Shown: piece after piece, positions 16,585 to 24,642 of the stretch | Numbering within the stretch: position 1 is the stretch's first letter | Layout: every line of letters begins with the position of its first letter | Assembly (NCBI GenBank): GCA_002428985.1 | Contig: DIYL01000062.1 | Coordinates: 62,001 to 126,000 of the forward strand | DNA length: 64,000 bases | Reading direction: 5' to 3' | Source of the DNA: Anaerolineales bacterium UBA6055 | GTDB lineage: Bacteria; Chloroflexota; Anaerolineae; Aggregatilineales; Phototrophicaceae | Made by a program: the position numbers and the translations under genes | Notes under the pieces: model-generated | Told to the model about the DNA's origin: nothing | What the model saw: the letters and a program-made list of their open reading frames with translations, nothing else | Database searches by the model: none

Positions 16585-18465
16585 TTGCAGATTACACCAG
16601 ATATGATGATTACAATGGGGATTTTGATCGCCTCGATGGTGTTATTCATCACTGAAAAACTACGAGTCGATGTTGTAGCCTTGTGTGTATTGGTTGGCTT
16701 AATGGCAACCAATGTACTCACTGTTGAAGAGGGACTATCCGGATTTTCTAGTAATGCTGTGCTTTTAATTGCAGCTTTATTTGTTGTTGGTGGTGCAGTG
16801 TTCCAGACGGGATTGGCTAGTATGTTGGCTAATCGCATTGTTTTAATTGCTGGTACAAGTGAGACACGCTTACTGATCGTTGTGATGATTGCTGTTGCTG
16901 TTGTCTCTGGGTTTATCAGTAGTACCGGAACAGTAGCAGTACTGATGCCTGCTGTGATTAGTGTCGCGCTCAGTGTCAAAATCAATCCATCGCGCTTGCT
17001 CATGCCGCTAGCTTTTGCATCTTTGCTCGGTGGAGCAATTACACTTATCGGTACGCCACCGAACATCATTGTCAGTGATGCATTGGTTGAGGCGGGTTTT
17101 GAGCCCTTTGGCTTTTTCGATTTTGCGCCAATGGGTATTATCCTAACGGGTGCAGGTATTTTGCTGACACTTGCTATCCGGAAATATTTGCCCGATAACA
17201 AACCTGCGAACAATAATGAACAAGCTGCTGAACATGCAGTTGAATTGATCGAAAGTTATCATTTAGGTGAAAGTGTTTTTCGTGCGCGGATTCGTTCAGG
17301 ATCATCACTAGTCGGAACAACGGTTGCGGATGCTCATATTGGACACCAATATGATTTGAATATTCTAGAGATTTTGCGCCCGCCTCCTAAACGTAAAATT
17401 GCTGAGTTTGCTCATCAACAGATTGTGGTGCAAGCATCGCGCCATATTCCCATCCATCCTAAACCAGAGACTGAACTTGCTCATAATGATATTCTGATAT
17501 TGCAAGGGGACTCTGAAAAAGTGTCACGCTTTGTCATCGATAAAAAGATGTCCTTACAGCCCTTAAAATCAAGCGACCGCGAAGCCCTTATATCTCAAGA
17601 AGTTGGGGTCGCTGAAGTTGTATTACCACCACGTTCGCGTTTACAGGGGAAAAATTTATTTGAGTTGCGATTTGGTAGTCACTATAACTTAACAGTATTA
17701 GGGATTCGTCGCCCAGGAACTGGCAAGATTGAACATTTCCGTGAAGAAAAATTGGCATTTGGTGACATTTTGCTGGTGCAAGGGGCTTGGCGTGATATTT
17801 TGCGCTTGAGTAACCGAACAACCGACTTTGTGTTGATCGGTGGAACCCGTGAAATTGAGTCTCTACTCTATAACCGGACTAAAGCACCGATCGCCTTGTT
17901 TATTCTGATTGCGATGCTGATTGTATTGGTAACGGGCTGGTTGCCGACGACGACAGCCGCCATGTTAGCTAGTTTGATGGTTGTCCTGACAGGTTGCCTC
18001 ACAATGGATGAAGCGTATCAAGCGATTGACTGGAAAAGCATTGTCTTGGTGGCGGGCATGTTGCCGATGAGTACTGCATTGGTCAAGGTTGGTTGGATTG
18101 ACTTATTAGGTTCGGGATTTGTTGGTACATTGGGTACATTAGGTCCGATTGTGGTGATGGCGGGATTGTTTATCCTCACATCGTCACTCACGCAGGTGCT
18201 CTCCAATACAACAACCAGCGTTATCATTGCACCACTTGCTATTGTGATCGCCCAACAATTAAATGTGCAACCACATGCCTTTTTGATGTCGGTGGCAATT
18301 GCTGCATCGATGGCATTCTTGACCCCAGTTGCGTCGCCTGTCAATACGTTGGTGATGGGTGCGGGTAACTATCGTTTCTTTGATTATATGAAACTCGGTA
18401 CACCATTTGTAATTGTCTCATTTGTTGTCACGATGATTACGCTACCAATCTTGTTCCCGTTCTAA
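16585..18465 (+). CDS. SLC13/DASS-family anion permease with two RCK_C (TrkA-C) domains
   Basis: A 626-residue membrane protein. The N-terminal half has about 6 helices with the SLC13 hallmark GTPPNIIVSDAL near residue 158. Between about residues 225 and 415 there are two cytosolic RCK_C regulatory domains (RSGSSLVGTTVAD and RSRLQGKNLFEL each begin one). The second membrane half ends with the repeat hallmark TPVASPVNTLVMG. The family carries sulfate, phosphate or dicarboxylates with sodium or protons; the substrate here is not readable. I use the TTG start at 16585, because AGGGGG lies 8 bases upstream and the nearby ATG at 16578 is out of frame. It has its own control region. Confidence 0.85.
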   Translation: MQITPDMMITMGILIASMVLFITEKLRVDVVALCVLVGLMATNVLTVEEGLSGFSSNAVLLIAALFVVGGAVFQTGLASMLANRIVLIAGTSETRLLIVVMIAVAVVSGFISSTGTVAVLMPAVISVALSVKINPSRLLMPLAFASLLGGAITLIGTPPNIIVSDALVEAGFEPFGFFDFAPMGIILTGAGILLTLAIRKYLPDNKPANNNEQAAEHAVELIESYHLGESVFRARIRSGSSLVGTTVADAHIGHQYDLNILEILRPPPKRKIAEFAHQQIVVQASRHIPIHPKPETELAHNDILILQGDSEKVSRFVIDKKMSLQPLKSSDREALISQEVGVAEVVLPPRSRLQGKNLFELRFGSHYNLTVLGIRRPGTGKIEHFREEKLAFGDILLVQGAWRDILRLSNRTTDFVLIGGTREIESLLYNRTKAPIALFILIAMLIVLVTGWLPTTTAAMLASLMVVLTGCLTMDEAYQAIDWKSIVLVAGMLPMSTALVKVGWIDLLGSGFVGTLGTLGPIVVMAGLFILTSSLTQVLSNTTTSVIIAPLAIVIAQQLNVQPHAFLMSVAIAASMAFLTPVASPVNTLVMGAGNYRFFDYMKLGTPFVIVSFVVTMITLPILFPF

Positions 18466-18484
18466 GATATGGAGATATGGTAGC

Positions 18485-18736
18485 ATGCCATCAGAGGATG
18501 ATAATAAGATTGAATTTAGTTCTGATATGCGTGTTGATGAGGTTCTAACAGCTCTATTACGATCAATGGATCAACCACTTCATGGAATAGAAGGTAGTGT
18601 CTCGATTTTGTTGAGTGATAAACAGGAATTTCATGAATATGCAATTGAGTTGATCCAAAACTGGGCTATCTTGCTACGTATGCTTCAGTCAGCTGGACAA
18701 GACTATATGAATACTAAGTCAGATAAGACAGAATGA
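18485..18736 (+). CDS. Small protein of unknown function, four-helix/H-box-like
   Basis: An 83-residue acidic helical protein 19 bp after the SLC13 gene and probably co-transcribed. Residues 22-72 (from LLRSMDQPLHGIEGS onward) resemble the two-helix dimerisation region of histidine kinases, with one histidine (PLHG), but no ATPase domain follows. I do not recognise a family; a regulator or dimerisation module for the transporter is only a guess. GGAG is about 11 bases from the ATG, rather far. Confidence 0.5.
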   Translation: MPSEDDNKIEFSSDMRVDEVLTALLRSMDQPLHGIEGSVSILLSDKQEFHEYAIELIQNWAILLRMLQSAGQDYMNTKSDKTE

Positions 18737-18804
18737 CTTAAATATAGTCTGTGAGAAAATCTGTCATAAATTTAGGCTCTAATAACACCTAATACAATTT
18801 CTCC

Positions 18805-19446
18805 TTAGGTTGATTCAAATTTAAATGGCTCCCGTTTCTTTAGCATGCTATTCAGTTGAATTGTTTTCTGTATATGATCGAGTGTGCGACGTGCTCGACT
18901 GAGGGGGTGAGTTGGTAGTTGTATATCTAATGACGGGGAGTCACTGGTTTTGCTGATGAGAGCTTCCATCTCTGGTGTGATGCTGTTTGCAGAAAATGTC
19001 GGACTATTGAGGTCAAGGTCAATTTTTTTGTGCTCGATGAGCTTTTGGAGGGTAATCGCTTCCCGTTGACCAATATTTTGTACTTCGGCACATTGCACTT
19101 TGATGGCATAACTCGATTGTTGAAACGGTAGGGTATAGCTACCGATGTAGACATAGCCACCTTGCTGTTGTGGGATTTTTATGACCACTCGAAAGCTTGG
19201 AATATCATCTAGTTTATCAGTACGAATTTCGGTAATTTCACCATTAAATGGTTGGACACTCTCTAGCGTCTGCTGATGCAACGTTAGGATATCATCTAAG
19301 TCGGCGGCAAAATCGGGGCGTTGCTCAAATAATGTTATTGATAGTTGATCGGTATTCGATTTGCTCATCCAACGCTTTTCGGTTTTTTTGACTTCTAACA
19401 AACTCCAACCGTTGATGTCAAAGATAATATAATCAATTGCGCGCAT
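18805..19446 (-). CDS. Conserved-looking protein of unknown function
   Basis: A 213-residue soluble protein, not recognised. The N-terminus (DYIIFDINGWSLLEVKKTEKRW) looks like a beta-hairpin, the middle holds a mixed alpha/beta region with an EVQNIGQ segment, and the C-terminus has basic helices (SRARRTLDHIQKTIQ). No signal peptide or membrane segment is seen. A good ribosome site (AAGGAG, 8 bases from the ATG) and a TATAAT about 60 bp upstream support it as a real single gene. It converges on the small gene to its left. Confidence 0.55.
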   Translation of the reverse strand: MRAIDYIIFDINGWSLLEVKKTEKRWMSKSNTDQLSITLFEQRPDFAADLDDILTLHQQTLESVQPFNGEITEIRTDKLDDIPSFRVVIKIPQQQGGYVYIGSYTLPFQQSSYAIKVQCAEVQNIGQREAITLQKLIEHKKIDLDLNSPTFSANSITPEMEALISKTSDSPSLDIQLPTHPLSRARRTLDHIQKTIQLNSMLKKREPFKFEST

Positions 19447-19571
19447 TGGGTCTCCTTATTTGATCTTACAATCGAGCTATCCACGATCAAAAAACACAAT
19501 TTAATTATACTCTGTCTTTGTCAAATGAGCGGAGACTGGCTTGAATATTACAAAACATGAAATGATTGTGC

Positions 19572-20627
19572 TTACCAGCGTACGAGCATGGATTCCATCG
19601 TTAAACCCGGTCCAAATGCCATCATCACGCCATAATCACCGGAACGTGGTTCACCAAATTGATTGATATGATCTAAGACAAACATCACCGTAGCGGATGA
19701 CATATTGCCATAATCACGCAGTACATCAAGCGAAGGGCGAACCTGTTCGTCACTTAACTGTAATTGCTCCTGAAGATACTCAACGATTCTTTTGCTACCC
19801 GGATGAATTGCCCAAAATTTTACGTCGCTTACATTGAGTTGATTACGTTTAAGCAAAGGAGCGATAAAATTACGAACTTGTGCAGCTAAAACATCCGATA
19901 CATATGTTGAAAGATACATTCGAAAACCATGATCCGTCACCATAAATGTCATATGATCTAATGTTTGATAATCACAATAGGTGTCGCTATCGATTAATTG
20001 TGGTCCCGCCGTTTGGTCTTGATTACCAATAAGTGTCATCGCAACACCATCAGCAAATAACGATGTTGAAACGACCGATTCGACCGCATCATCAAATGGT
20101 AAATGTAGGGTACATAATTCAAGGCAGAGGACGAGTGCAAGTTGATTGGGTTTATTGTTTATGCTATCGATTGCCCGCCGTATACCGGGGAATGCTGCAT
20201 AACATCCCATGCCAAAAATCTGAGTTCGATTGAGGTGTGGCGACATGCCGAGGCGATGCGCAAGCAGAAGATCTAATCCCGGCACATTAAAGCCTGTGCA
20301 TGATACAACAATAAAATGATCAATATCGGTAGCGGAAACACCTGACTTTGCTAACCCTTTACGGATTACACGCTCACCTAACGGAACAGCTTCTTCCATA
20401 TAACGATCATTCCGCTCCTGTGTTGTTCTTTCCTCAGTAAAAAAATCTGCATCAACAACCGAATGTCGATGATCAACACCGGAATAACCCATAACGGTTC
20501 GTATAGAGCGATGCCGACGATTTCCGGATAAGGCCAAACGGTTGACATAAAATTCTGTTATTTGTTCCTGACTATAACAAAAATCAGGTACACCAGTTTG
20601 TAGAGATACGATTTGAGAAGTAGACAT
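19572..20627 (-). CDS. Type III polyketide synthase (chalcone/alkylresorcinol synthase family)
   Basis: A 351-residue thiolase-fold homodimeric enzyme that condenses malonyl units onto an acyl-CoA starter and cyclises them to pyrones, resorcinols or related phenolics. The catalytic triad is visible: Cys in GMGCYAAFPG (about residue 143), His in WAIHPGSKRI and Asn in YGNMSSATV. The C-terminal AFGPGLTMESML matches the family GFGPG loop. The length is typical of bacterial members. It is the last gene of a minus-strand run, starting 3 bp after the flavoprotein stop, so translation is probably coupled. The context (UbiA prenyltransferase, methyltransferases, flavoprotein) points to a tailored phenolic or quinone lipid. 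Starter and chain length are unknown. Confidence 0.92.
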   Translation of the reverse strand: MSTSQIVSLQTGVPDFCYSQEQITEFYVNRLALSGNRRHRSIRTVMGYSGVDHRHSVVDADFFTEERTTQERNDRYMEEAVPLGERVIRKGLAKSGVSATDIDHFIVVSCTGFNVPGLDLLLAHRLGMSPHLNRTQIFGMGCYAAFPGIRRAIDSINNKPNQLALVLCLELCTLHLPFDDAVESVVSTSLFADGVAMTLIGNQDQTAGPQLIDSDTYCDYQTLDHMTFMVTDHGFRMYLSTYVSDVLAAQVRNFIAPLLKRNQLNVSDVKFWAIHPGSKRIVEYLQEQLQLSDEQVRPSLDVLRDYGNMSSATVMFVLDHINQFGEPRSGDYGVMMAFGPGLTMESMLVRW

Positions 20628-20630
20628 AGG

Positions 20631-21785
20631 TCAGTCCAATAATTGCATATCACGGGTATTTGCAATGAGCCAATCGCCCAATGCTGGAAACGTATTCAGA
20701 AGTTGTAAGCCGGGTTTCAGAATCGGCTGTCGAAGCATAAAAGACTGTAAGAATCGGCTGAGTCGTAAGCGTGATTGAAAGGTACGTTGCCAAGTTTGTT
20801 TATATCTCAATTTCATTATTTGAGCATCAATTTGACACTGCAAATAATCATGTAGCGCCTCTGCGACAATCATGCCACTATGTAGCGCCATTGCCATTCC
20901 ATCACCAGCGAGAGGTGCAACCATGCCACTGGCATCACCTACGAACAAAATGTCATCTTCGATAGGTGGTTTTGCTGTAAGTGTGACGCCCCCAATTGTC
21001 AACCACTTAGGGTACAATGGTATCGCAGGTGTGATCCACTCTGCAAACTCGCGATTTTGATCACAAATCCAATCGATAAAGTGATCGACCGACTTGCCTC
21101 GATCCTCTGTCACGTTCTTAAATATAGCATCGTTAACCAACATACAGACATTCGTCCGATCATCTTCTACTTGTGATATACCACAGTAACCACCGGGAAA
21201 TGTATGGAGATCAATATGCTCGAATAGTGCTTTTCCTTGGAAATGCTGCTTGATACCAATGTAAGTATTACTGCCTTTGCGCGAGAAATTTCGTTCCAGT
21301 TTACGATCTAAATTGCTATGCTTACCATGTGCAACAATAACGCTTTGAGATGTAAATGTGACCTGTCCTTCAGAGGATTGTGCAATCACTGTAAAACCTT
21401 CATCAAAACAACCTGTAATATCTGTTGCACGCGTATTTGTGTACACTGTCACACCATATGATTTAGCATGATTCACAAGCCCTTCATCCAGACTGTAGCG
21501 ACTGATACCAATTGCTGGCTCTGGAAATTTACTGCGCCATTCGATGTTTTGAGTTCCAGTAATTCTGACGGTGTTAATTTTTGTCGGATACAAACCGTAG
21601 AGGTTGTCTAAAAAATCCAATTTGCTAAAGAGTTTCACACTTTCTGGCGATAGAAACTCACCACAAACCTTTGCTCTTGGATATGAATCAGCTTCAATTA
21701 ATGCAACATGATGGTCATGTTTTGCTAGTTCGATTGCGGCACTGCAACCCGCTAGACCGCCGCCTATGATGATTGCATCAAACAT
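20631..21785 (-). CDS. FAD-dependent oxidoreductase, geranylgeranyl reductase/hydroxylase type
   Basis: A 384-residue flavoprotein. The N-terminal GGGLAGCSAAIELA is the FAD-binding GxGxxG with Glu at the end of strand 2 (LIEAD). Next come PRAKVCGEFLSP (the CGE/CGGG-type loop of geranylgeranyl reductase-like enzymes), VGDASGMVAPLAGDGMAMAL for the second FAD contact, and a C-terminal helical region. Type III PKS clusters often hold such an enzyme to hydroxylate or oxidise the aromatic ring to a quinone, and UbiA clusters hold relatives that reduce the prenyl chain. Either role fits here. Its start overlaps the methyltransferase end by 8 bp. Confidence 0.87.
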   Translation of the reverse strand: MFDAIIIGGGLAGCSAAIELAKHDHHVALIEADSYPRAKVCGEFLSPESVKLFSKLDFLDNLYGLYPTKINTVRITGTQNIEWRSKFPEPAIGISRYSLDEGLVNHAKSYGVTVYTNTRATDITGCFDEGFTVIAQSSEGQVTFTSQSVIVAHGKHSNLDRKLERNFSRKGSNTYIGIKQHFQGKALFEHIDLHTFPGGYCGISQVEDDRTNVCMLVNDAIFKNVTEDRGKSVDHFIDWICDQNREFAEWITPAIPLYPKWLTIGGVTLTAKPPIEDDILFVGDASGMVAPLAGDGMAMALHSGMIVAEALHDYLQCQIDAQIMKLRYKQTWQRTFQSRLRLSRFLQSFMLRQPILKPGLQLLNTFPALGDWLIANTRDMQLLD

Positions 21786-22530
21786 CAGATTGCTCTGCGA
21801 CGAGTGTCATTTGCCACGGGTAGTTTTGATATACATTGACATTCTTGATGCCAGCATTCCTTGCTAATTCCAATAGCTCAGCAGGTGTATAGGCACGGCG
21901 GATTGATAATAACCCATCATGCTTTGTCAAATAGTGGCGGGCAAATATAGGTTGAATTAAGCGAAAGCCAAATAGCGATAGGCTACTACGTGTCAGATCA
22001 CTCATGATAATAGTAGATTTAACAGATCGATAGAGATTAGCCAATAACGCCGTGAGTGTATCTGGATCGAAATGGTGTAGAAACAAGGTGGATATAAAAT
22101 AATCTACTGTTTGATCTGGCAAAGGTAATCGTCCTGCATCCGCTTGAACAAAGTCAACATTTGATTGATTGGGGATCGTATACCTTGCAATGTCTAAGTG
22201 ACGAGAAGAAATATCAACCAACAATAACCGGATGTCTTGATGATTTTTCACAGACCAGTCTGCTACTTCCTGCCCTAATCTTCCAGACCCTGTACCTAAC
22301 TCAGCGACGATTATCTCGCCAGTTGAACTCTTGATTAGACGCGAGTATAGCTGTTTTGTTACAGCCCGAACCCCACCGAGTAGTTTGTTGGTATACCACA
22401 TCTCATCGAGATTCTGGCGAACATCATCCATCGTGCCAATACCTTGATCAAGCAATTCGATTTCTTCTAAGCGTGCCGGAACCATGAAATGTGCGTCACC
22501 TACTGATACTTTTGGTTGCGGATTCTTCAA
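21778..22530 (-). CDS. Class I SAM-dependent methyltransferase in the type III PKS cluster
   Basis: A 250-residue methyltransferase with motif I AELGTGSGRLGQE near residue 80, the acidic end of strand 2 (VDISSRH), motif II region ADAGRLPLPDQTVDYF, and the FLHHF post-motif. It starts with TTG at 22530, supported by GAGGAG 9 bases upstream. The C-terminal half (HDGLLSIRRAYTPAELLELA) resembles UbiE/COQ5-like and polyketide-tailoring enzymes. Its overlap with the flavoprotein gene implies a shared transcript and product, probably methylation of the polyketide ring or a hydroxyl on it (inference). Confidence 0.82.
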   Translation of the reverse strand: MKNPQPKVSVGDAHFMVPARLEEIELLDQGIGTMDDVRQNLDEMWYTNKLLGGVRAVTKQLYSRLIKSSTGEIIVAELGTGSGRLGQEVADWSVKNHQDIRLLLVDISSRHLDIARYTIPNQSNVDFVQADAGRLPLPDQTVDYFISTLFLHHFDPDTLTALLANLYRSVKSTIIMSDLTRSSLSLFGFRLIQPIFARHYLTKHDGLLSIRRAYTPAELLELARNAGIKNVNVYQNYPWQMTLVAEQSDV

Positions 22531-22645
22531 GTGCTATTGCTCCTCACCGACCAAGATTATAAAAATTGCTCACTTAAGATATTTGTACTGTATCGGCAGT
22601 TTATAAATGGTATAAAAGTAATCTCTGAGCATCCCATGACAGATA

Positions 22646-23587
22646 CTATAAAAACCCTATGAGAAGGACAAATCCGACTAACTCAAAACTAATCGTGCTC
22701 ATCAGTAAAACAATTGTATAGAATGCCAAACTATTCCATTTTTGTGGGCTTTTCCAATTACCACGCCATACTTTCCACAACAAGACCAATGCAAGTGGCA
22801 GGGGCAATATTAAGAGAAGGGCAACTTCTGTGGGAAATCCCATCAGAACAATCACAGGTAAAATCAAATATGCCATCATGATTGATCCACTGTAGAGTAA
22901 CATCGCTTTTTGAGGGCCCAAACGAACAACCAGTGTATTTTTGCCAACTCGGCGATCTCCTGCTTCATCTGGAAATTCAATCGAGATTAGCATCGCAAAT
23001 TGCAATATGCATAATGGAATGACAGCTAGCAGAATGAGGGTATCAATTGTATGTGTTTGCAGTACATAAGCGGTTAGAGGTGTTAATGCAGTCACTGTGA
23101 TAGTTGCGGATAGTTCACCAAAGCCTCTGGAATGTAATTGAAGCGGTGGTGCACTGTAAAACCAAGATAATAGCAATGCACTTAATGTGATGAACAAGAT
23201 ATGGGGAGAAATAAGCACAGCTAAAATCAAATTGCCACATAAGGCGACAGCTCCAAAAAATAAAGCGATGTGCAAAGCAACTTGGGGTGGTAGAGATCCT
23301 TCTACAAGTACACGGCTCCCGCCTGACCAATTTGTAGGTGTAAGATTGGCGGTATCTGCATCAAGATCATAATACTCGTTCGAATAGTGAGTCATGATTT
23401 GAGTAGATGTGATAACAAGTTGCCCTAGTAAAAATATAGATAAATCTAGTGATGCACCGGAATAGATTGCAATTGCCACGCCAAGACAATTGAGAAGCAC
23501 CCCGCTACTGAGGAAATGAAGTCTGCCTAATTTGATGATCGTAAATAATCTGAACCATACAGGATTGATGTTGATAGAAGTCCTCAT
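22646..23587 (-). CDS. UbiA-family prenyltransferase (MenA-like)
   Basis: A 313-residue membrane enzyme with about 8-9 helices. The first Asp-rich motif is NEYYDLDAD (about residue 70; family N/DxxxDxxxD) and the second is DEAGDRRVGKNT (about residue 205), binding Mg2+ and the prenyl diphosphate. The phrase WSGGSRVLVEG after motif 1 is MenA-like. The family attaches an isoprenoid chain to an aromatic acceptor. In this cluster the acceptor could be the type III PKS product rather than a naphthoate, since no men genes are present. Gaps of 62 and 115 bp to its neighbours hold no terminator, so it is probably in the same transcript. Confidence 0.88.
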   Translation of the reverse strand: MRTSININPVWFRLFTIIKLGRLHFLSSGVLLNCLGVAIAIYSGASLDLSIFLLGQLVITSTQIMTHYSNEYYDLDADTANLTPTNWSGGSRVLVEGSLPPQVALHIALFFGAVALCGNLILAVLISPHILFITLSALLLSWFYSAPPLQLHSRGFGELSATITVTALTPLTAYVLQTHTIDTLILLAVIPLCILQFAMLISIEFPDEAGDRRVGKNTLVVRLGPQKAMLLYSGSIMMAYLILPVIVLMGFPTEVALLLILPLPLALVLLWKVWRGNWKSPQKWNSLAFYTIVLLMSTISFELVGFVLLIGFL

Positions 23588-23649
23588 CTAGCTTGTTGAT
23601 CGTGATAAAATCTTAATTTCAGGATCGAAGTGAATACGATGTAAACATG

Positions 23650-24480
23650 CTATGGTTTTGCAATTACACCAATCCAGTCTGATTCATTGGTGTAGGATTT
23701 TCCGGTCAAATCCGAGAATAACTCATGTTGATTATACTCTTTCTCTATCAAGAGTGCGGTGAGTGTTTCGTATGTGTAATCTTGATACCAATTGCGATAC
23801 AGGGTCTGTTGACCATCACTTTCAACAACAGTGTATTGTTGCATCGTAATGTCATCTGGGTAAACGAACCCTTGCTCCAAAACCAAATGTTGTGATGGTT
23901 TCCAGAATCCTCCATTTGGTTCAACTGACCAATGGATATAATTTTCAAGATATGCATGGACTTGCGGCGTTGTTACATCAAATATGAACGCACCCCTAGG
24001 TTTTAACCACCGCTTGATATTAGCTAGTAGATGATCCCGTTCTACCGGTGATAATACGCATAAATCCCCATAAATCATCATAATTACGTCAAAACTATTA
24101 TCTGATAACGTCAGTTCTGTGTAATTCTGACAAACATACTGTGAATGATGATCATGGTTACGGGCATAATCAATCGAGTTTTGTGAATAATCGACACCGG
24201 TGACTTGTACGCCTCGCTCTGCGAAGCGTCTCGTATATAAGCCTGGGCCACAACCAAGGTCAAGCAAGTCATGTTCTGATGTTAGGTTAAGTTTCCTTGT
24301 TATCCACTGAACAGTATCTGAAATTGTATCTGGTCTACGACTCGCAATGTCATGCGACTCGGCTAGATGAAATTCTAGCATTTGTTGAGCAATATACGGG
24401 TCGTTCCACATCGGCGCACCTCGTTCAAATAATGGAGGTGGTTTTTGTGATTGTCCTATTTTCTGTAGGTCGATTGTCAT
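23650..24480 (-). CDS. Class I SAM-dependent methyltransferase, first gene of the PKS/UbiA run
   Basis: A 276-residue methyltransferase. Motif I is LLDLGCGPGLYTRRFAE at about residues 72-88, the strand-2 acidic residue is in VDYSQNS, and YTELTLSDNSFDVIMMIYGDL is the motif II-III region. A long C-terminal part (VYPDDITMQQYTVVE) forms an extra beta-layer seen in small-molecule methyltransferases. The ribosome site is weak. It leads the minus-strand cluster, diverging from the ABC transporter operon, so promoters for both lie in the 24481-24642 gap. Its substrate is unknown. Confidence 0.8.
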   Translation of the reverse strand: MTIDLQKIGQSQKPPPLFERGAPMWNDPYIAQQMLEFHLAESHDIASRRPDTISDTVQWITRKLNLTSEHDLLDLGCGPGLYTRRFAERGVQVTGVDYSQNSIDYARNHDHHSQYVCQNYTELTLSDNSFDVIMMIYGDLCVLSPVERDHLLANIKRWLKPRGAFIFDVTTPQVHAYLENYIHWSVEPNGGFWKPSQHLVLEQGFVYPDDITMQQYTVVESDGQQTLYRNWYQDYTYETLTALLIEKEYNQHELFSDLTGKSYTNESDWIGVIAKP

Positions 24481-24591
24481 AAATTCATCAATCTATACAT
24501 ATTTTGAGCTTTAATGACATACTATCATCTTTAATGACTATTCGTAAATAATCGGCTGTACTAAAAATGTATCCGTGTAAGGATTTTGCGC

Positions 24592-24597
24592 TATAAT
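24592..24597 (+). promoter_or_regulatory. Probable -10 box of the nucleoside-type ABC operon
   Basis: TATAAT lies 46 bp before the chosen ATG (24643). It is inside a potential N-terminal extension of the ATPase frame, which is an argument against that extension. The -35 region (GTATCC at 17 bp) is poor. Confidence 0.45.
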
Positions 24598-24642
24598 CGT
24601 GAACAATTGCAATTAGGGAAAAAAGAATTGAAAGGTAACCGC

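Noticed and set aside
24586..24642. N-terminal extension of the nucleoside-type ATPase from a TTG start.
   Set aside because: It contains the TATAAT box, and the family starts near the internal ATG at 24643, which has a ribosome site.
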